DNA from: Myxocyprinus asiaticus
Taxonomy: Eukaryota; Chordata; Actinopteri; Cypriniformes; Catostomidae
NCBI RefSeq assembly: GCF_019703515.2
Contig: NC_059365.1
Coordinates: 39,880,001 to 39,944,000 of the forward strand
DNA: 64,000 nucleotides
Direction: 5' to 3'
A model generated the notes under the pieces. That model was given only the letters and a program-made list of their open reading frames with translations. It had not been told where the DNA came from and made no database searches. Below, piece after piece: positions 12,030 through 23,334 of this stretch (position 1 is the first letter of the stretch; each line of letters opens with the position of its first letter). The position numbers and the translations under genes were made by a program.

Positions 12030-12434
12030 TTTTTTCTTCTCCCCAATTTGGAATGCCCAATTCCCAAGTCCTCATGGTGGCATAGTGACTCGCCTCAATC
12101 CGGGTGTCGGAGGACGAATCTCAGTTGCCTCCGCATCTGAGACCTTCAATCTGCGTATCTTTTCACGTGGCTTGTTGAGCGCGTTACCGCAGAGACATAG
12201 CGTATGTGGAGGCTTTATGCTATTCTCCGCAGCATCCACGCACAACTCACCACACACTCCACCGAGAGCGAGAACCACATGATAGCGACCACGAGGAGGT
12301 TACCCCATATGACTCCACCCTCCCTAGAAACCAGGCCAATTTGGTTGCTCAGGAGACCTGGCAGGAGTCACTCAGCACGCCCTGGATTCGAGCTCGTGAC
12401 TCCAGGGGTGGTAGTCCGCGTCAGTACCCGCCCG
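12030..12434 (-). mobile_element. tRNA-derived SINE with 17-bp target-site duplication
   Basis: It is flanked by perfect direct repeats ATGTATTTGGAGACTTT at 12013-12029 and 12435-12451. On the minus strand the right end is a tRNA-like head with a B-box-like CTCGAATCC (around 12390). The left end is a T-run, which is a poly-A tail on the minus strand. The head appears truncated before the A box. The perfect duplication points to a fairly recent insertion. Confidence 0.85.
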
Positions 12435-12774
12435 ATGTATTTGGAGACTTTAACATTTTAAGTGTAAACATTTTTCACGACATAGCGCACCCTTTTGGAC
12501 CCACTGGCAGGTCTGCAGAGTTAAGGTGTCTTTAACCATGTGAAGTGACTAACATTTAGTTGAATATTTTTATAATTATAAGAGAATTAGCTTCAGTACA
12601 CATAGAAGTTGGTCTTATATGACCCATAAGTGCTTATTATGGTATTTAATGTACAACACTGGTATGACACTTGTAATACATTGATTGTTTTAGTTTTACA
12701 TTTGTTATGTATGTTACTTAAATATATTTTAATTACCATGTTCATGTTCATAAGCAAATATAGAAAGCTGTCAT

Positions 12775-12945
12775 TCAGCAGATGCTTTTATACAAAGTGC
12801 ATGACATTATTCCTACTACACAGGGACACTCTCATGGAGCAACCTGAGGTTAAATGTCTAATTCACAGCAAGGGCACAATGGTTGTAACTCTTCTTAGTA
12901 TTTGAACCAGCAACTTTTCTTTTTTCCAGTACGCCTCACCACTCC
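12775..12945. repeat. SINE-like fragment
   Basis: It contains 'cattcagcagatgctttta' and a degraded B-box-like 'tttgaaccagcaac', patterns common in dispersed fish SINE-like repeats. The ends are unclear. Confidence 0.4.
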
Positions 12946-13095
12946 AAACAACAAATATAGCTACATAGAGTAATATAGAAATATAGTGTCATAAAGCAAT
13001 ATAGAGTACATAAGGTTGTAATTTTTTGTTTATAACAAAGTTTTTTTGTAAATATACATATATACTGTATGTATATATATATATATATACACACA

Positions 13096-13430
13096 CACAG
13101 TATGGGCTGGTTTGAGTATTTCTGTAACTGCTGATCTCCTGGGGTTTTCACTCACAACAGTCACTAGAATTTACTCCGAATGGTGCCAAAAGCAAAAAAC
13201 ATCCAGTGAGCGGCAGTTCTGCAGATGGAAACACCTTGTTGATGAGAGAGGTCAACAGAGAATGGCCAGACTGGTTTGAACTGACAAAGTCTACAGTAAC
13301 TCAGATAACCACTCTGTACAATTGTGGTGAGAAGAATATCATCTCAGAATGCTATTCTGAGATGCGGGTTGGCACTGTTTTGATGACACGAGGAAGACCT
13401 ACACAATATTAGGCAGTGTATATGCTCATT
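13096..13430 (+). mobile_element. Tc1-like transposase fragment, N-terminal part
   Basis: Translation gives the helix-turn-helix region (ISVTADLLGFSLTTVTRIYS), then CQKQKTSSERQFC and RGQQRMARLV, followed by stops. It belongs to the same family as the fragment at 45310-45640 (minus). Only the DNA-binding region remains and no catalytic residues are left. Confidence 0.75.
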
Positions 13431-14004
13431 GAAATGCAGTTTCCAGTAAGTCGCTATTATTACACACTGTCGCTGATCTCTGATCAGTCATTTAGAAAAA
13501 GTTATGTAAAAGTCTTTGGCTGAATCCTGACTGTCTCTTTTTTCAGATACTCATCGTTTATGTCTTTTGGCTGAACAGGTTGTCCAAAGAGTCTGTATTT
13601 AGTCCCGAGTCCAGATTTTTCACCATAACTGTTTTATGCTTTCCGTCTAATGTGACTGAGCATGTAGTATTATCAGATAACTGGTGTACATGATGTAATG
13701 CACTTGTGTTTTCAAAAGCCAAATATTAGTCAGTGTTAAAGCAGAAATCAAAGGTGTGTCTAGGGATATGATATCATATCGTAGCTTTTAAAGGGTGGAA
13801 AGGCCATTATGGTCTTTGGATAAACGCTGTTAAGGGAAGCTCTGTTTAATCTCTCCTGTGCTTTGGTTGTGTCCACAGGGCACACTGCAGTCTATATACA
13901 GAATGTTTTGAATTCTGAGCTTTCATGTTTTATATTAATGCTTTACCATTGCACTGTTGACCGCAGACACTGTTGACAATCCAAATCCATTTGCTGACAT
14001 CATA

Positions 14005-15616
14005 CAGGTGCTGGTCATATAATTAGAATATCATCAAAAAGTTGATTTATTTCACTAATTCCATTCAAAAAGTGAAACTTGTATATTATATTCATTCATT
14101 ACACACAGACTGATATATTTCAAATGTTTATTTCTTTTAATTTTGATGATTAAAACTGACAACTAAGGAAAATCCCAAATTCAGTATCTCAGAAAATTAG
14201 AATATTGTGAAAAGGTTCAATATTGAAGACACCTGGTGCCACACTCTAATCAGCTAATTAATTCAAAACACCTGCAAAGGCCTTTAAATGGTCTCTCAGT
14301 CTAGTTCTGTACGCTACACAATCATGGGGAAGACTGCTGACTTGACAGTTGTCCAAAAGACAACCATTGACACGTTGCACAAGGAGGGCAAGACACAAAA
14401 GGTCATTGCAAAAGAGGCTGGCTGTTCACAGAGCCCTGTGTCCAAGCACATTAATAGAGAGGCGAAGGGAAGGAAAAGATGTGGTAGAAAAAAGTGTACA
14501 AGCAATAGGGATAACCGCACCCTGGAGAGGATTGTGAAACAAAACCCATTCAAAAATGTGGGGGAGATTCACAAAGAGTGGACTGCAGCTGGAGTCAGTG
14601 CTTCAAGAACCACTACGCACAGACGTATGCAAGACATGGGTTTCAGCTGTCGCATTCCTTGTGTCAAGCCACTCTTGAACAACAGACAGCGTCTGAAGCG
14701 TCTCGCCTGGGCTAAAGACAAAAAGGACTGGACTGCTGCTGAGTGGTCCAAAGTTATGTTCTCTGATGAAAGTAAATTTTGCATTTCCTTTGGAAATCAG
14801 GGTCCCAGAGTCTGGAGGAAGAGAGGAGAGGCACACAATCCACGTTGCTTGAGGTCCAGTGTAAAGTTTCCACAGTCAGTGATGGTTTGGGGTGCCATGT
14901 CATCTGCTGGTGTTGGTCCACTGTGTTTTCTGAGGTCCAAGGTCAACGCAGCCGTATACCAGGAAGTTTTAGAGCACTTCATGCTTCCTGCTGCTGACCA
15001 ACTTTATGGAGATGCAGATTTCATTTTCCAACAGGACTTGGCACCTGCACACAGTGCCAAAGCAACCAGTATCTGGTTTAAGGACCATGGTATCCCTGTT
15101 CTTAATTGGCCAGCAAACTCGCCTGACCTTAACCCCATAGAAAATCTATGGGGTATTGTGAAGAGGAAGATGCGATATGCCAGACCCAACAATGCAGAAG
15201 AGCTGAAGGCCACTATCAGAGCAACCTGGGCTCTCATAACACCTGAGCAGTGCCACAGACTGATCAGCTCCATGCCACGCCGCATTGCTGCAGTAATTCA
15301 GGCAAAAGGAGCCCCAACTAAGTATTGAGTGCTGTACATGCTCATACTTTTCATGTTCATACTTTTCAGTTGGCCAAGATTTCTAAAAATCCTTTCTTTG
15401 TATTGGTCTTAAGTAATATTCTAATTTTCTGAGATACTGAATTTGGGATTTTCCTTAGTTGTCAGTTATAATCATCAAAATTAAAAGAAATAAACATTTG
15501 AAATATATCAGTCTGTGTGTAATGAATGAATATAATATACAAGTTTCACTTTTTGAATGGAATTAGTGAAATAAATCAACTTTTTGATGATATTCTAATT
15601 ATATGACCAGCACCTG
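14005..15616 (+). mobile_element. Complete, young Tc1-like transposon
   Basis: The 1,612-bp element is flanked by TA at 14003-14004 and 15617-15618. The terminal inverted repeats are 202 bp (14005-14206 and 15415-15616) and differ at one base (gattaaaact versus gattataact). They start CAGGTGCTGGTCATATAATT. One intact transposase frame fills the interior. This is the full structure expected of an autonomous Tc1 element of the long-TIR type. The near-identity of the arms implies recent transposition or recent homogenisation. Confidence 0.96.
14288..15328 (+). CDS. Tc1-like transposase, intact DD34E frame
   Basis: The 346-codon frame has no stop or frameshift. The Met at codon 13 (MGKTADLTVVQ) is the more typical Tc1 start and gives 334 aa, close to the family's usual ~340. 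The N-terminal paired-type helix-turn-helix includes HKEGKTQKVIAKEAGCSQS, followed by a GRKK-type linker. The catalytic triad is visible: the first Asp in MFSDESKF, the second in FQQDLAPAHSAK, and the Glu in NPIENLWG, with 34-residue spacing between the last two. It would cut and paste the element at TA sites. Activity is inferred, not shown. Confidence 0.95.
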   Translation: MVSQSSSVRYTIMGKTADLTVVQKTTIDTLHKEGKTQKVIAKEAGCSQSPVSKHINREAKGRKRCGRKKCTSNRDNRTLERIVKQNPFKNVGEIHKEWTAAGVSASRTTTHRRMQDMGFSCRIPCVKPLLNNRQRLKRLAWAKDKKDWTAAEWSKVMFSDESKFCISFGNQGPRVWRKRGEAHNPRCLRSSVKFPQSVMVWGAMSSAGVGPLCFLRSKVNAAVYQEVLEHFMLPAADQLYGDADFIFQQDLAPAHSAKATSIWFKDHGIPVLNWPANSPDLNPIENLWGIVKRKMRYARPNNAEELKATIRATWALITPEQCHRLISSMPRRIAAVIQAKGAPTKY

Positions 15617-15880
15617 TATGTGATACATCATCAGCATTCCTCAAACCAATCAGAGACACAATGAATGATTGGAGTATTGCACCAACCAATCACATGCTAT
15701 CATCAATTTCACTGCTGTTTTATTCATTGTGGCCCAGAATGTGCAAGCTGGTGCTTATAGAGCAATAAAATTATATCCATATGCCAAATATTAACAAATA
15801 AAGATACACACTACCAGTAAGAAGTTCAGACACACTGGACTGAATTTATATTTCTCATTATCTTAAAAATCATTTAGTCT
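15617..15880. other. Intergenic sequence, no gene seen
   Basis: AT-rich DNA between the Tc1 element and an L1 fragment. Confidence 0.4.
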
Positions 15881-17005
15881 AAAGTTTTTATTGAGTGCTT
15901 AATTCAGTACAAATACAAACAGTACAAAATAGAATTTACAGTTATAAACCAGCCATTCCTCTGGTGTTCCAGTTTTGAAAAATTATTTAAAAAGAAAAGC
16001 TCTGGAGTCAAAACTATGTCTCTGTCTAATAGGTGAGATATATCCTGAGCAAATTGAGACCAGAAGGAAAAGAATGAAGGGCATTCCCAAAAATAAAAAT
16101 AAATAAATATATAAAATCAGATATGTGCCAAGGGCTCCTTGCAGACATAAATTACAATTTGGGGAGAGTGACACACGCATATGAAACTGATTTAAGGGAG
16201 TCAAATAAATCCTATGTAGTAATGTCCAATGGCTCATCTGATGGTTTGGATTTTTTGAGGATAATGCAATTGTTTTATGATTTTAATCATATTTTTAAAA
16301 CCAGATCTAAAACCTAAATGTTCTAGCACTGCCCACAGATAATTCCACTCTTAAGTGATCTAATGCCTTCATTGCATCTGATGAAATACAGCACAAGGAT
16401 AATTTAACAGTTCTGCTGCATAGATTATATGATATAGTCTTCAAAGTTTGTCGGTGAGAGGCGGTGCGTGACTTAATGAATCCTGTTTGGTCATGATGAA
16501 CCAGCTTGGTCATAAAGCCTTCTAAACATTGGGCTAAAACTTTTGCATACATCTTTACATCTGTGCCTATCAAAGAAAGTGGTCGATAGCTAGAACATGA
16601 TGTAGGGTCCTTGTCTTAATTTAAGAGTAGGGATAAAATAGCTGTATTAATATTTTGAGCCTTGATCAATTGAATGATTTATCATCTAACATAAGTGGAC
16701 CCAGCTCAGTCCAGAAAATTAAATAGAACTCAACTGGTATGCCATCTAAGCCTGGGGATTTACCCTTACTCATGCCTTTGACCGCGGTTCCTAATTCACT
16801 GAGCGTTATAGTTTCGGCTAAGGACTCGGAGTCCAATTTTGACAGATGAGTGAGATTAAGAGTAGATAGGAAGGAAGTATAGGAAGCAGGTTCACCTTTA
16901 ATACTGGAACTATATAGTTCAAAGTAGTAGGAGCGAAAAGTTTCATTTATACTCTTTTGGTCAAACAGAATCTCACCTGAATGAGATCTTACAGCTGTAA
17001 TATTA
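15880..17005 (-). mobile_element. L1-like LINE fragment, reverse transcriptase part
   Basis: The minus strand encodes GKSPGLDGIPVEFY (near 16740-16780) and then VLAQCLEGFMTKLVHHDQTGFI, both blocks of L1-clade reverse transcriptase. Frameshifts and stops separate the pieces. It differs in sequence from the two L1 copies at 26.1 kb and 47.9 kb, so it is probably another subfamily. It is 5'-truncated and dead. Confidence 0.75.
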
Positions 17006-17012
17006 GCAAATG

Positions 17013-18524
17013 TTTATGCACCTGCGTTTTTGAGTGAAAAAAAGCATTATTTGTGGATAATTTTGGCAATATTAAATAAAATATGAAAACATTTTGTACT
17101 ACTTATCACACTAGTGTGATTTAATGTTTAACCAGGAAGTTTGCTTTGAAATGCTTTTATTTTGTACAAAATGGCACAAACTCACACTTGTGGTGTACCT
17201 GGTCAAAAATGACCGGCCATTGAAAATGAATGGGAGAGATCAAAAATAAAAGAAAAATTGAGTGTTCAGGAGCATGATCATCCGTTAGATGAGCACATAT
17301 GTGCATGTGTGCTTGCAAACATAAAGGCCTTGGACCTGTGCACGCACACACACACATACGCACGAACACACAGGTGCATACGTACAAGCACAAACTCTTT
17401 GAGTATTACATGCTTTCATTTCAACAGAGATTAACTTTATCCTACCCTGAACTGCATTCAACATCCATTCATCCATCAAACATTATCACATACCAGCACA
17501 CACACACATGCATCAACATATATAAACAATATTATTCACCTATATATCACACAATTTGATAATAGCAGATAAGCTACTAAATAAATTAATAAGGTACGTC
17601 TCTACCATCGCAGTACAAGTATGATGTACCACCTTGATGTTTTAGTGAATCTGTGGCAGTAGGGGCATCAGCGCAACTCAAGCTTTACAGACAACACGCC
17701 TCGTCAAACCAATGAGAGCATCAGCCTTCCACAGCTAACTACACACCCACAGTGACCCCTCTACAATAGAATCTTTCTTTCATCACATCTTTCAGACAAA
17801 ATATTATGACAATGTGTTTTGGAATTTTCATACTCTCAAAGAAGCAGATCAATGTTTACTAATATACAGAAGCTTTCCCACAGCTGAGCTATATTAAGCC
17901 TCATAGGGTCTTGCTCATCATTCACTTTGTGGCAGCACAATGGCCAAGCCGTTCTCTGTGCATGAGGCTCTTGATCACATCCTTGATCATGACATTAGAC
18001 CACTATGACCCTGGTTCATTTCAAAATAAATGTTTTTTTTTCTTTTTTTTTTTCTTCCCCATTCATTTTCAATGGCCAGTAATTTTTGACCGGGAAAGCC
18101 ACAAGTGACTTTCTGCCATTTTTTTTTTTTTTTTTTTTGTTACAAAATAAAAGTGCTTCAAAACAAACTTCCCTGTTAAACAGTAAACAAACTAGTGTGT
18201 AATTTTTATAGCACAGATGTTTTCTTATGGTATTTCATTCATCGGTAGTCAAAATAACCCATAAAGAATGTTTTTTTCACTCAAAAATGAGGTGCATAAG
18301 CTCATGTCCTTGAGACCTATGATCAATAAGTTCCAAAAAGAAATACAAAACCTGTCCTAATGGAAAGAAAACGAGTTGACAAAAATATCTAATCCAATAT
18401 TTGGTGATAATGTAGCATAATGAGAGATTTATGAGCAATTTTTAATAGGCCGGTCATTTTTGACCGGGAACACCAAATGTAAACATGTAAACATGTAAAA
18501 ATGTAAAGACAGCACAAGGGTTAA
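17013..18524. mobile_element. Long inverted-repeat element with 'ggtcaaaaatgacc' motifs
   Basis: Arms at about 17013-17250 and 18043-18300 are inverted copies: 'tttttgagtgaaaaaaa' and 'tttttttcactcaaaaatga' mark the outer ends, and 'cattgaaaatgaatggg' and 'cccattcattttcaatgg' the inner ends. The spacer of about 790 bp shows no coding potential. To the right, 'ggtcatttttgaccggga' and 'cacaagggTTAA' (TTAA 18521-18524) resemble a piggyBac-type end. The left TTAA end is not found. The element is probably non-autonomous and damaged. Confidence 0.55.
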
Positions 18525-18604
18525 AAATATTGTTTTGATTTGTTTAACATACTTGCTCACTGCATAATTTCCCAACTTCCATTTTTTTTTTTTTTTTTAC
18601 ACTT

Positions 18605-19668
18605 TTCAATAATGTCCCCTTTGTTAAGAGTTTATAAAGGGGTTCATTAATAACTTATAAGCCATCTTCAAATGCATTATAAATCACTGATATGCAGTTA
18701 TGACAATGTGCATTCAAAGGGTGACTTTCATGCAATACCTGCCAAATAATTAGACATTTTACCTCACACGTTATAAATGCTTAATAACACTTATTCAGCT
18801 TTAGTGAACATTAATCCATCCATCCATTTTCTATTGCTGCTTGTCCTATGTAGGGTCACAGGGAGTGCTGGAGCCTATCCCAGCTGTCTCAGGCTGAAGG
18901 CAGGGAAACCCCTCATGTGACCAATACACACCTACAAGAAATTTAGATTTTCCAATTCACTTAAGCTGCATGTTTTTTGGACTGTGGCAGAAACCAGAGC
19001 ACCCAGAGGAAACCCACACAAACACAGGGATAACATGCAAACTCCACACAGAAAGCCCTGGGTGAGCCGGGACTTGAAGCAGGGACCTTCTTGCTGTGAG
19101 GCAACAGTGCTACCCAATGAGCCATCGTGCCACCCGTGAACATTAGTGAACCTATGAAAATGTATTCTAATGTAAAGAGGACACATATGAAGAATTTATT
19201 AATGAGTTACCAACATTATAAACCTGTCTACATAAAGTTCAGAATGGTTTAATGATCATCAGGCTTTATAATATGAGATATGTTGTGAATGAGCGTGAAA
19301 GTTGTGACAGCACTCGGAGTAGCACCATTCTTTTGACATCTGTGACAAGTGACAACACAAGTGAGCCAAGACATTACAGTTATTAATATAAACACAAAAA
19401 TTATATAAACCCTCCTTTTAATCTCACTATAATTGTCGATTTGTACTGCATTGTGACATAAATCATAAATTAGTTTTTGATTAAAATAAGTATGAATAAG
19501 TGTATTTATTAAAACATTTTTACATGTAATTTAAAATGCTCACTATTTGACAAGCATTGCATGAAAGTTGCCCTTTTTATTCATGCATATCAATGATTTA
19601 CAATGCATTTGTAAATGACTTATTTGTTATAAATGAACCCCTTTATAAATCCTTATCAAAGGGAACAT
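18605..19668. repeat. MITE with inverted arms, split by a SINE
   Basis: The left arm (18605-18803) and the inverted right arm (about 19481-19668) share 'tttataaaggggttcatt' and 'actttcatgcaat'. The SINE at 18814-19135 lies next to the left arm, so it is younger than the MITE. Confidence 0.7.
18814..19135 (-). mobile_element. tRNA-derived SINE with 10-bp target-site duplication
   Basis: It is flanked by GTGAACATTA at 18804-18813 and 19136-19145. On the minus strand the head is tRNA-like: an A-box-like TGGCTCATTGGGTAGCAC and a degraded B-box-like TTCAAGTCCCGG. The body and a (GGAT)n-type tail follow. This is a common fish SINE layout. Confidence 0.85.
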
Positions 19669-20000
19669 TAAAATTAAACATTTAAAATGATTCTAAAATG
19701 CGGACAACTTTTGTCTGCTGGTGCATAAACATTGAAGATCTGATGGCTACAGATGATTGCAGGCACATTGCCATTCTATTTTACGACATTGCCTCAGTTG
19801 TTTCCGTGCAGTCATGAGAAGAATACCTGCAAATGGACAGAAACAGGGAGATAGAAGAAGAATGGTCGACAAGAATGTTGTAGACGCATTAAATGAATAA
19901 ACTATCAGATTTCATTTGTGTATAATAATCATTTGTAATAATCTTTTCCAGACTGTGTTCTCTCTCTATCCTCCCCCTTCTCTGTTTCTCTCCATCTCTC

Positions 20001-20054
<54 letters not shown>

Positions 20055-20854
20055 TCTCTCTCTCTTCTCTGTTCTTTTTCTTCTCTCACATTAGCAGTTT
20101 CAAGTAGAGACTTGGGAATGGGGAAAGACCTGATAAGTGTATGTATACTCACACTTGTCTGCTGGAGACAGGGAACTCCTCAACGGCCACTCCAAACACA
20201 ACTGCACATCTTCATTCCATGCTGGGGTAAGAGAACATGCTCTCGCTGACTTCAGATTTAACATTGAAGACTTGTATTCATGGAGAAATCGACATCTTAG
20301 TGTTTTATAAAGCATTTCATTACATTTGGAAGTGGATATAAAATGTCACTTTTTGTATTTTGTGTGGTCAGTGGTTCTCAGTACCCATTGCATTGCAAAC
20401 AAACAAAAAACAAACTCGGAACTTGGAGTTTTCATTTGCAGTGGAAGTGTTCTTTAGATACTAGTTCAATTTGTATGAAAATCTTTAAGTGAAATATATT
20501 CTATATCAACATTTATTAGCTGGGTGATCATTGCTAATTGGCTTTAAAACATCTGTCGAAACATAAAAGTGCTTAAACGTGCAAATATATGAATAATTTT
20601 TGTTCAAATATTTTTATTTAAATCTTGAAAGCAACACACCTTTTATTCTAAATGTAGCAGTAAAACTTTTTGAACAAACCTACTCATTCTTAATTAGTAC
20701 TTTTGTCCATACTTTTAAATAATAGTAAAGGTATTCATTCACAAAGTAATTACATTTTTGTATAACATTTATACATATGCACAAATATATATTTGTCGAC
20801 AAAGCAAATTTCAAGCATTTACACACAAGCCTTTAGATCAAAAGTTTTTTAAAA
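19669..20854. other. Intergenic region upstream of kcnk4 with (CT)n tract
   Basis: It holds a CT microsatellite (about 19992-20084). Directly after it, 'cattagcag' (ending near 20098) and 'ggg|gtaagag' (near 20226) could bound a 5' untranslated exon of kcnk4. Nothing else supports that. The rest is AT-rich. Confidence 0.35.
19992..20084. repeat. (CT)n microsatellite
   Basis: A CT-dinucleotide tract with a few CC interruptions. Confidence 0.95.
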
Positions 20855-21425
20855 GAATGTTCCAGGTTCAAAACAAGTTATTTGTGGCATAGTGCTGATT
20901 ACCATAAAAAATTATTTTGACTCGCCCTTTGTTTATTAAATAAATGGTTTCAGTGAGGCCCTTACAATGGAAGTGAATGGGGCCAGTCCATAAACATTAA
21001 AATACACACTGTTTCAAAAGTATTGTCACAAGACGTAAACAATATGTGTGTTAACATGATTTTAGTCTGATCAAATAGCTCACTAACCTTATTTATTTAA
21101 AGTTAGTTTAAATGCCAGGATTACAGGCTTTCGTAATGGCAACAAAGTTGTAATATTGGATTTATTGTTACACAAACAAAGTTACTAAGCAGATCTATCA
21201 CACTAAAATCATGTTAACAGTATAATGTTTACGTCTTGTGGCAAAACAGTGTGTATTTTAGCATTTATGGACTGGCCCCATTCACTTCCATTGTAAGTGC
21301 CTCACTGAAACCATGATTTTTTTTTTTTTTTTTTATAAATAAAGGAGGGATGAGTCAACATAATTTTTTTGGGAAATCAACATTATGCTGCAAATGCTGT
21401 TAACTGAGCTTAACTTGTATGGTAA
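20855..21425. repeat. MITE with long inverted arms
   Basis: The left arm has 'acaatggaagtgaatggggc' and the right arm has 'gccccattcacttccattgt'. The arms also share 'gtttcagtgag' / 'ctcactgaaac' and 'acaagacgtaaac' / 'gtttacgtcttgt'. The spacer is under 100 bp, a classic foldback MITE. Confidence 0.85.
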
Positions 21426-22167
21426 ACATACGTAGCTACGAGCAAGTGGTTAAAATCCCTGGTGAACATCAAGATGCTGTCGCAGGACTCTAGAACGATC
21501 TGTTTACACAGACCTCTGCCAGTGGGTCTGTTTCAATGGCGTAATTTGTTGTCTTCTAACCTCTGCGCCTTTACTGTTCTCCTGTCGTGTCTGGACTGAG
21601 TCAAAACTTCTCAAGCTCAGAACTGATCTGGAGTCTGGCATAAGTTCACTTTGAGATGACAAGGACATTTCTGACCAACAGGTTTCTACACGAGTCAGTG
21701 AAAAAGGCTGTATATGGAAAGACAGAGAGAGATAGAGAAAGAAAAGTGTTCGGCAAATATCTGATATGGAGGAGAATGAGAAAATGGTTGGTTGGGAAAA
21801 CCTGATGTCATAAGGTAAACAACTCACCTCCCTTTTATAGGCCATTGCATGTACATTGGCCCCAAAATATATGCACACTTAAGCCACACTTAAAAATATA
21901 AATAATATTGCATTAGATAACAAAATATCAAAGTGGCTTTATTTTAAGGAAGGATAGCATAAGCAAACTTTTCCAACAATATTTCACAAAAAAAAGTTTG
22001 TTAGGAAATAAATAGGGATAAAACAAGAGACGTACAGTTCAAAATGAAGACAAAACGTATTTGGATACTTTCTGGTTGTCAATTACTAGTTGATAGTTAA
22101 TGTGATCAAGTACACCAGGGGTTACTCTGTTATGACACCTGTGTAAATGTGAGGAGAACTGACTTCC
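21426..22167. other. Intergenic, no gene seen
   Basis: Mixed-composition DNA with no exon structure I can support. Confidence 0.4.
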
Positions 22168-22757
22168 ATTAAAAGAATTGTTCAACCAGAAATTAACATT
22201 CTCTCATCATTTACTCAACCTCATGCCATCCCAGAGGTGTGTGACTTTCTTTCTTCTGTTGAACACAAATGAAGAATATTTCTAAAAATCTTTACAGACC
22301 CATATTTTCAGAAGAGATATGAATAAGTGTTGGTGAGAAACAGATCAACATTTAAGTAATCTTTTTACTATAAATCTCCACTTTCACTTTCACATTCTTC
22401 TTATTTTGTTTTTGGCAATTCACATTCTTATTGCATATCGCCACCTACTGGGCAGGGAAGAGAATTTATAGTAACAAAGGACTAAAATATTGATCTGTTT
22501 CTCACCCACACCTATCATGTCACATCTGAAGACATGGAATACACCACTGGATTATTTTTATGCTGCTTTTATGTGCTTTTTGGACCTTCAAAGTTCTTGT
22601 CACCATTCACTTTCACTGTATGGATCTACAAAGCTGAAATATTCTTCTAAAAATCTTTCTTTGTGTTCAGTAGAAGAAAGAAAGTCACACATCTGGGATG
22701 GCATGAGGGTGAGTATATGATGACAGAATTTTCATTTTTGGGTGAACTATCCTTTTA
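22168..22757. repeat. MITE, uninterrupted copy of the family at 8880-10757
   Basis: The arms begin 'attgttcaaccagaaatt' and end 'ttttgggtgaactatcctttt', with matching inverted internal blocks ('catcatttactcaacctcat' / 'catgagggtgagtatatgat'). It gives the pre-insertion state of the copy broken by Tc1 at 9075. Confidence 0.85.
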
Positions 22758-23145
22758 AAGTAACCTTAACATCAGTTGGTTAAAAGTGATTGCAAAAATG
22801 GCTCAGAGAGGTGAAATCAGTTCTGAGAAAAGCTTGAGCACCTTTTGTGTTTGCAGATGCCACATTTTACATTTAATTTAAGTGTCCGAATACTTTTTGG
22901 GCCCACTGTACTTTGCCAAACACACAAATCACTCTCACATTTCTTCATTTATCATGATAACCAGAGAGATATTGATTGTTGTGACCACTTCTTTCCTTGA
23001 TGTTCTTGCCCTTCCTCTGCGTAACCTGATGGACACATAATTATCAATGTTTCCAAAACGTACATACACAAGTCGGCTATACAATGTCTGTTTCCATCCC
23101 CAGCACAGGAGAAGCGTTTGACGTCATACAGCGCTCATCACAGCC

Positions 23146-23334
23146 ATGCGGAACTCAACACTGTTGACGATACTGGCAGCTGTGCTGCTGTATTTGGTGT
23201 TGGGGGCTCTGGTATTCGGCTGGCTGGAGTCCTACAAGGAGGAATGTGCCCACCGCGAACTACTAACCTCTCAAATGGCTTTCCTACAGAACCACAGCTG
23301 TGTCACTGATTACAGCCTGAGAGAGTTCACACAG
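23146..23334 (+). CDS. kcnk4: kcnk4 (TRAAK) two-pore K+ channel, exon 1 of 6 coding exons
   Basis: The ATG at 23146 starts MRNSTLLTILAAVLLYLVLG, matching the human TRAAK start (MRSTTLLALL). The exon holds TM1 (residues ~4-24) and the start of the extracellular cap, with NHSCVTD carrying the conserved cap cysteine and an N-glycosylation site. The donor is CAG|GTTATT (phase 0, weak). The six exons total 1,626 nt and give 541 residues, against about 393 in human; the extra length is in the tail. TRAAK forms dimers that conduct leak K+ current and are opened by membrane stretch and polyunsaturated lipids, mainly in neurons. Upstream non-coding exons are not identified. Confidence 0.96.

Noticed and set aside
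19889..20152. Arg/Glu-rich open frame on the minus strand
   Set aside because: It is the translation of the (CT)n tract.
20098..20226. Possible 5' untranslated exon of kcnk4
   Set aside because: Only a weak acceptor after the CT tract and one GTAAGA donor support it. That is not enough to list as an exon.
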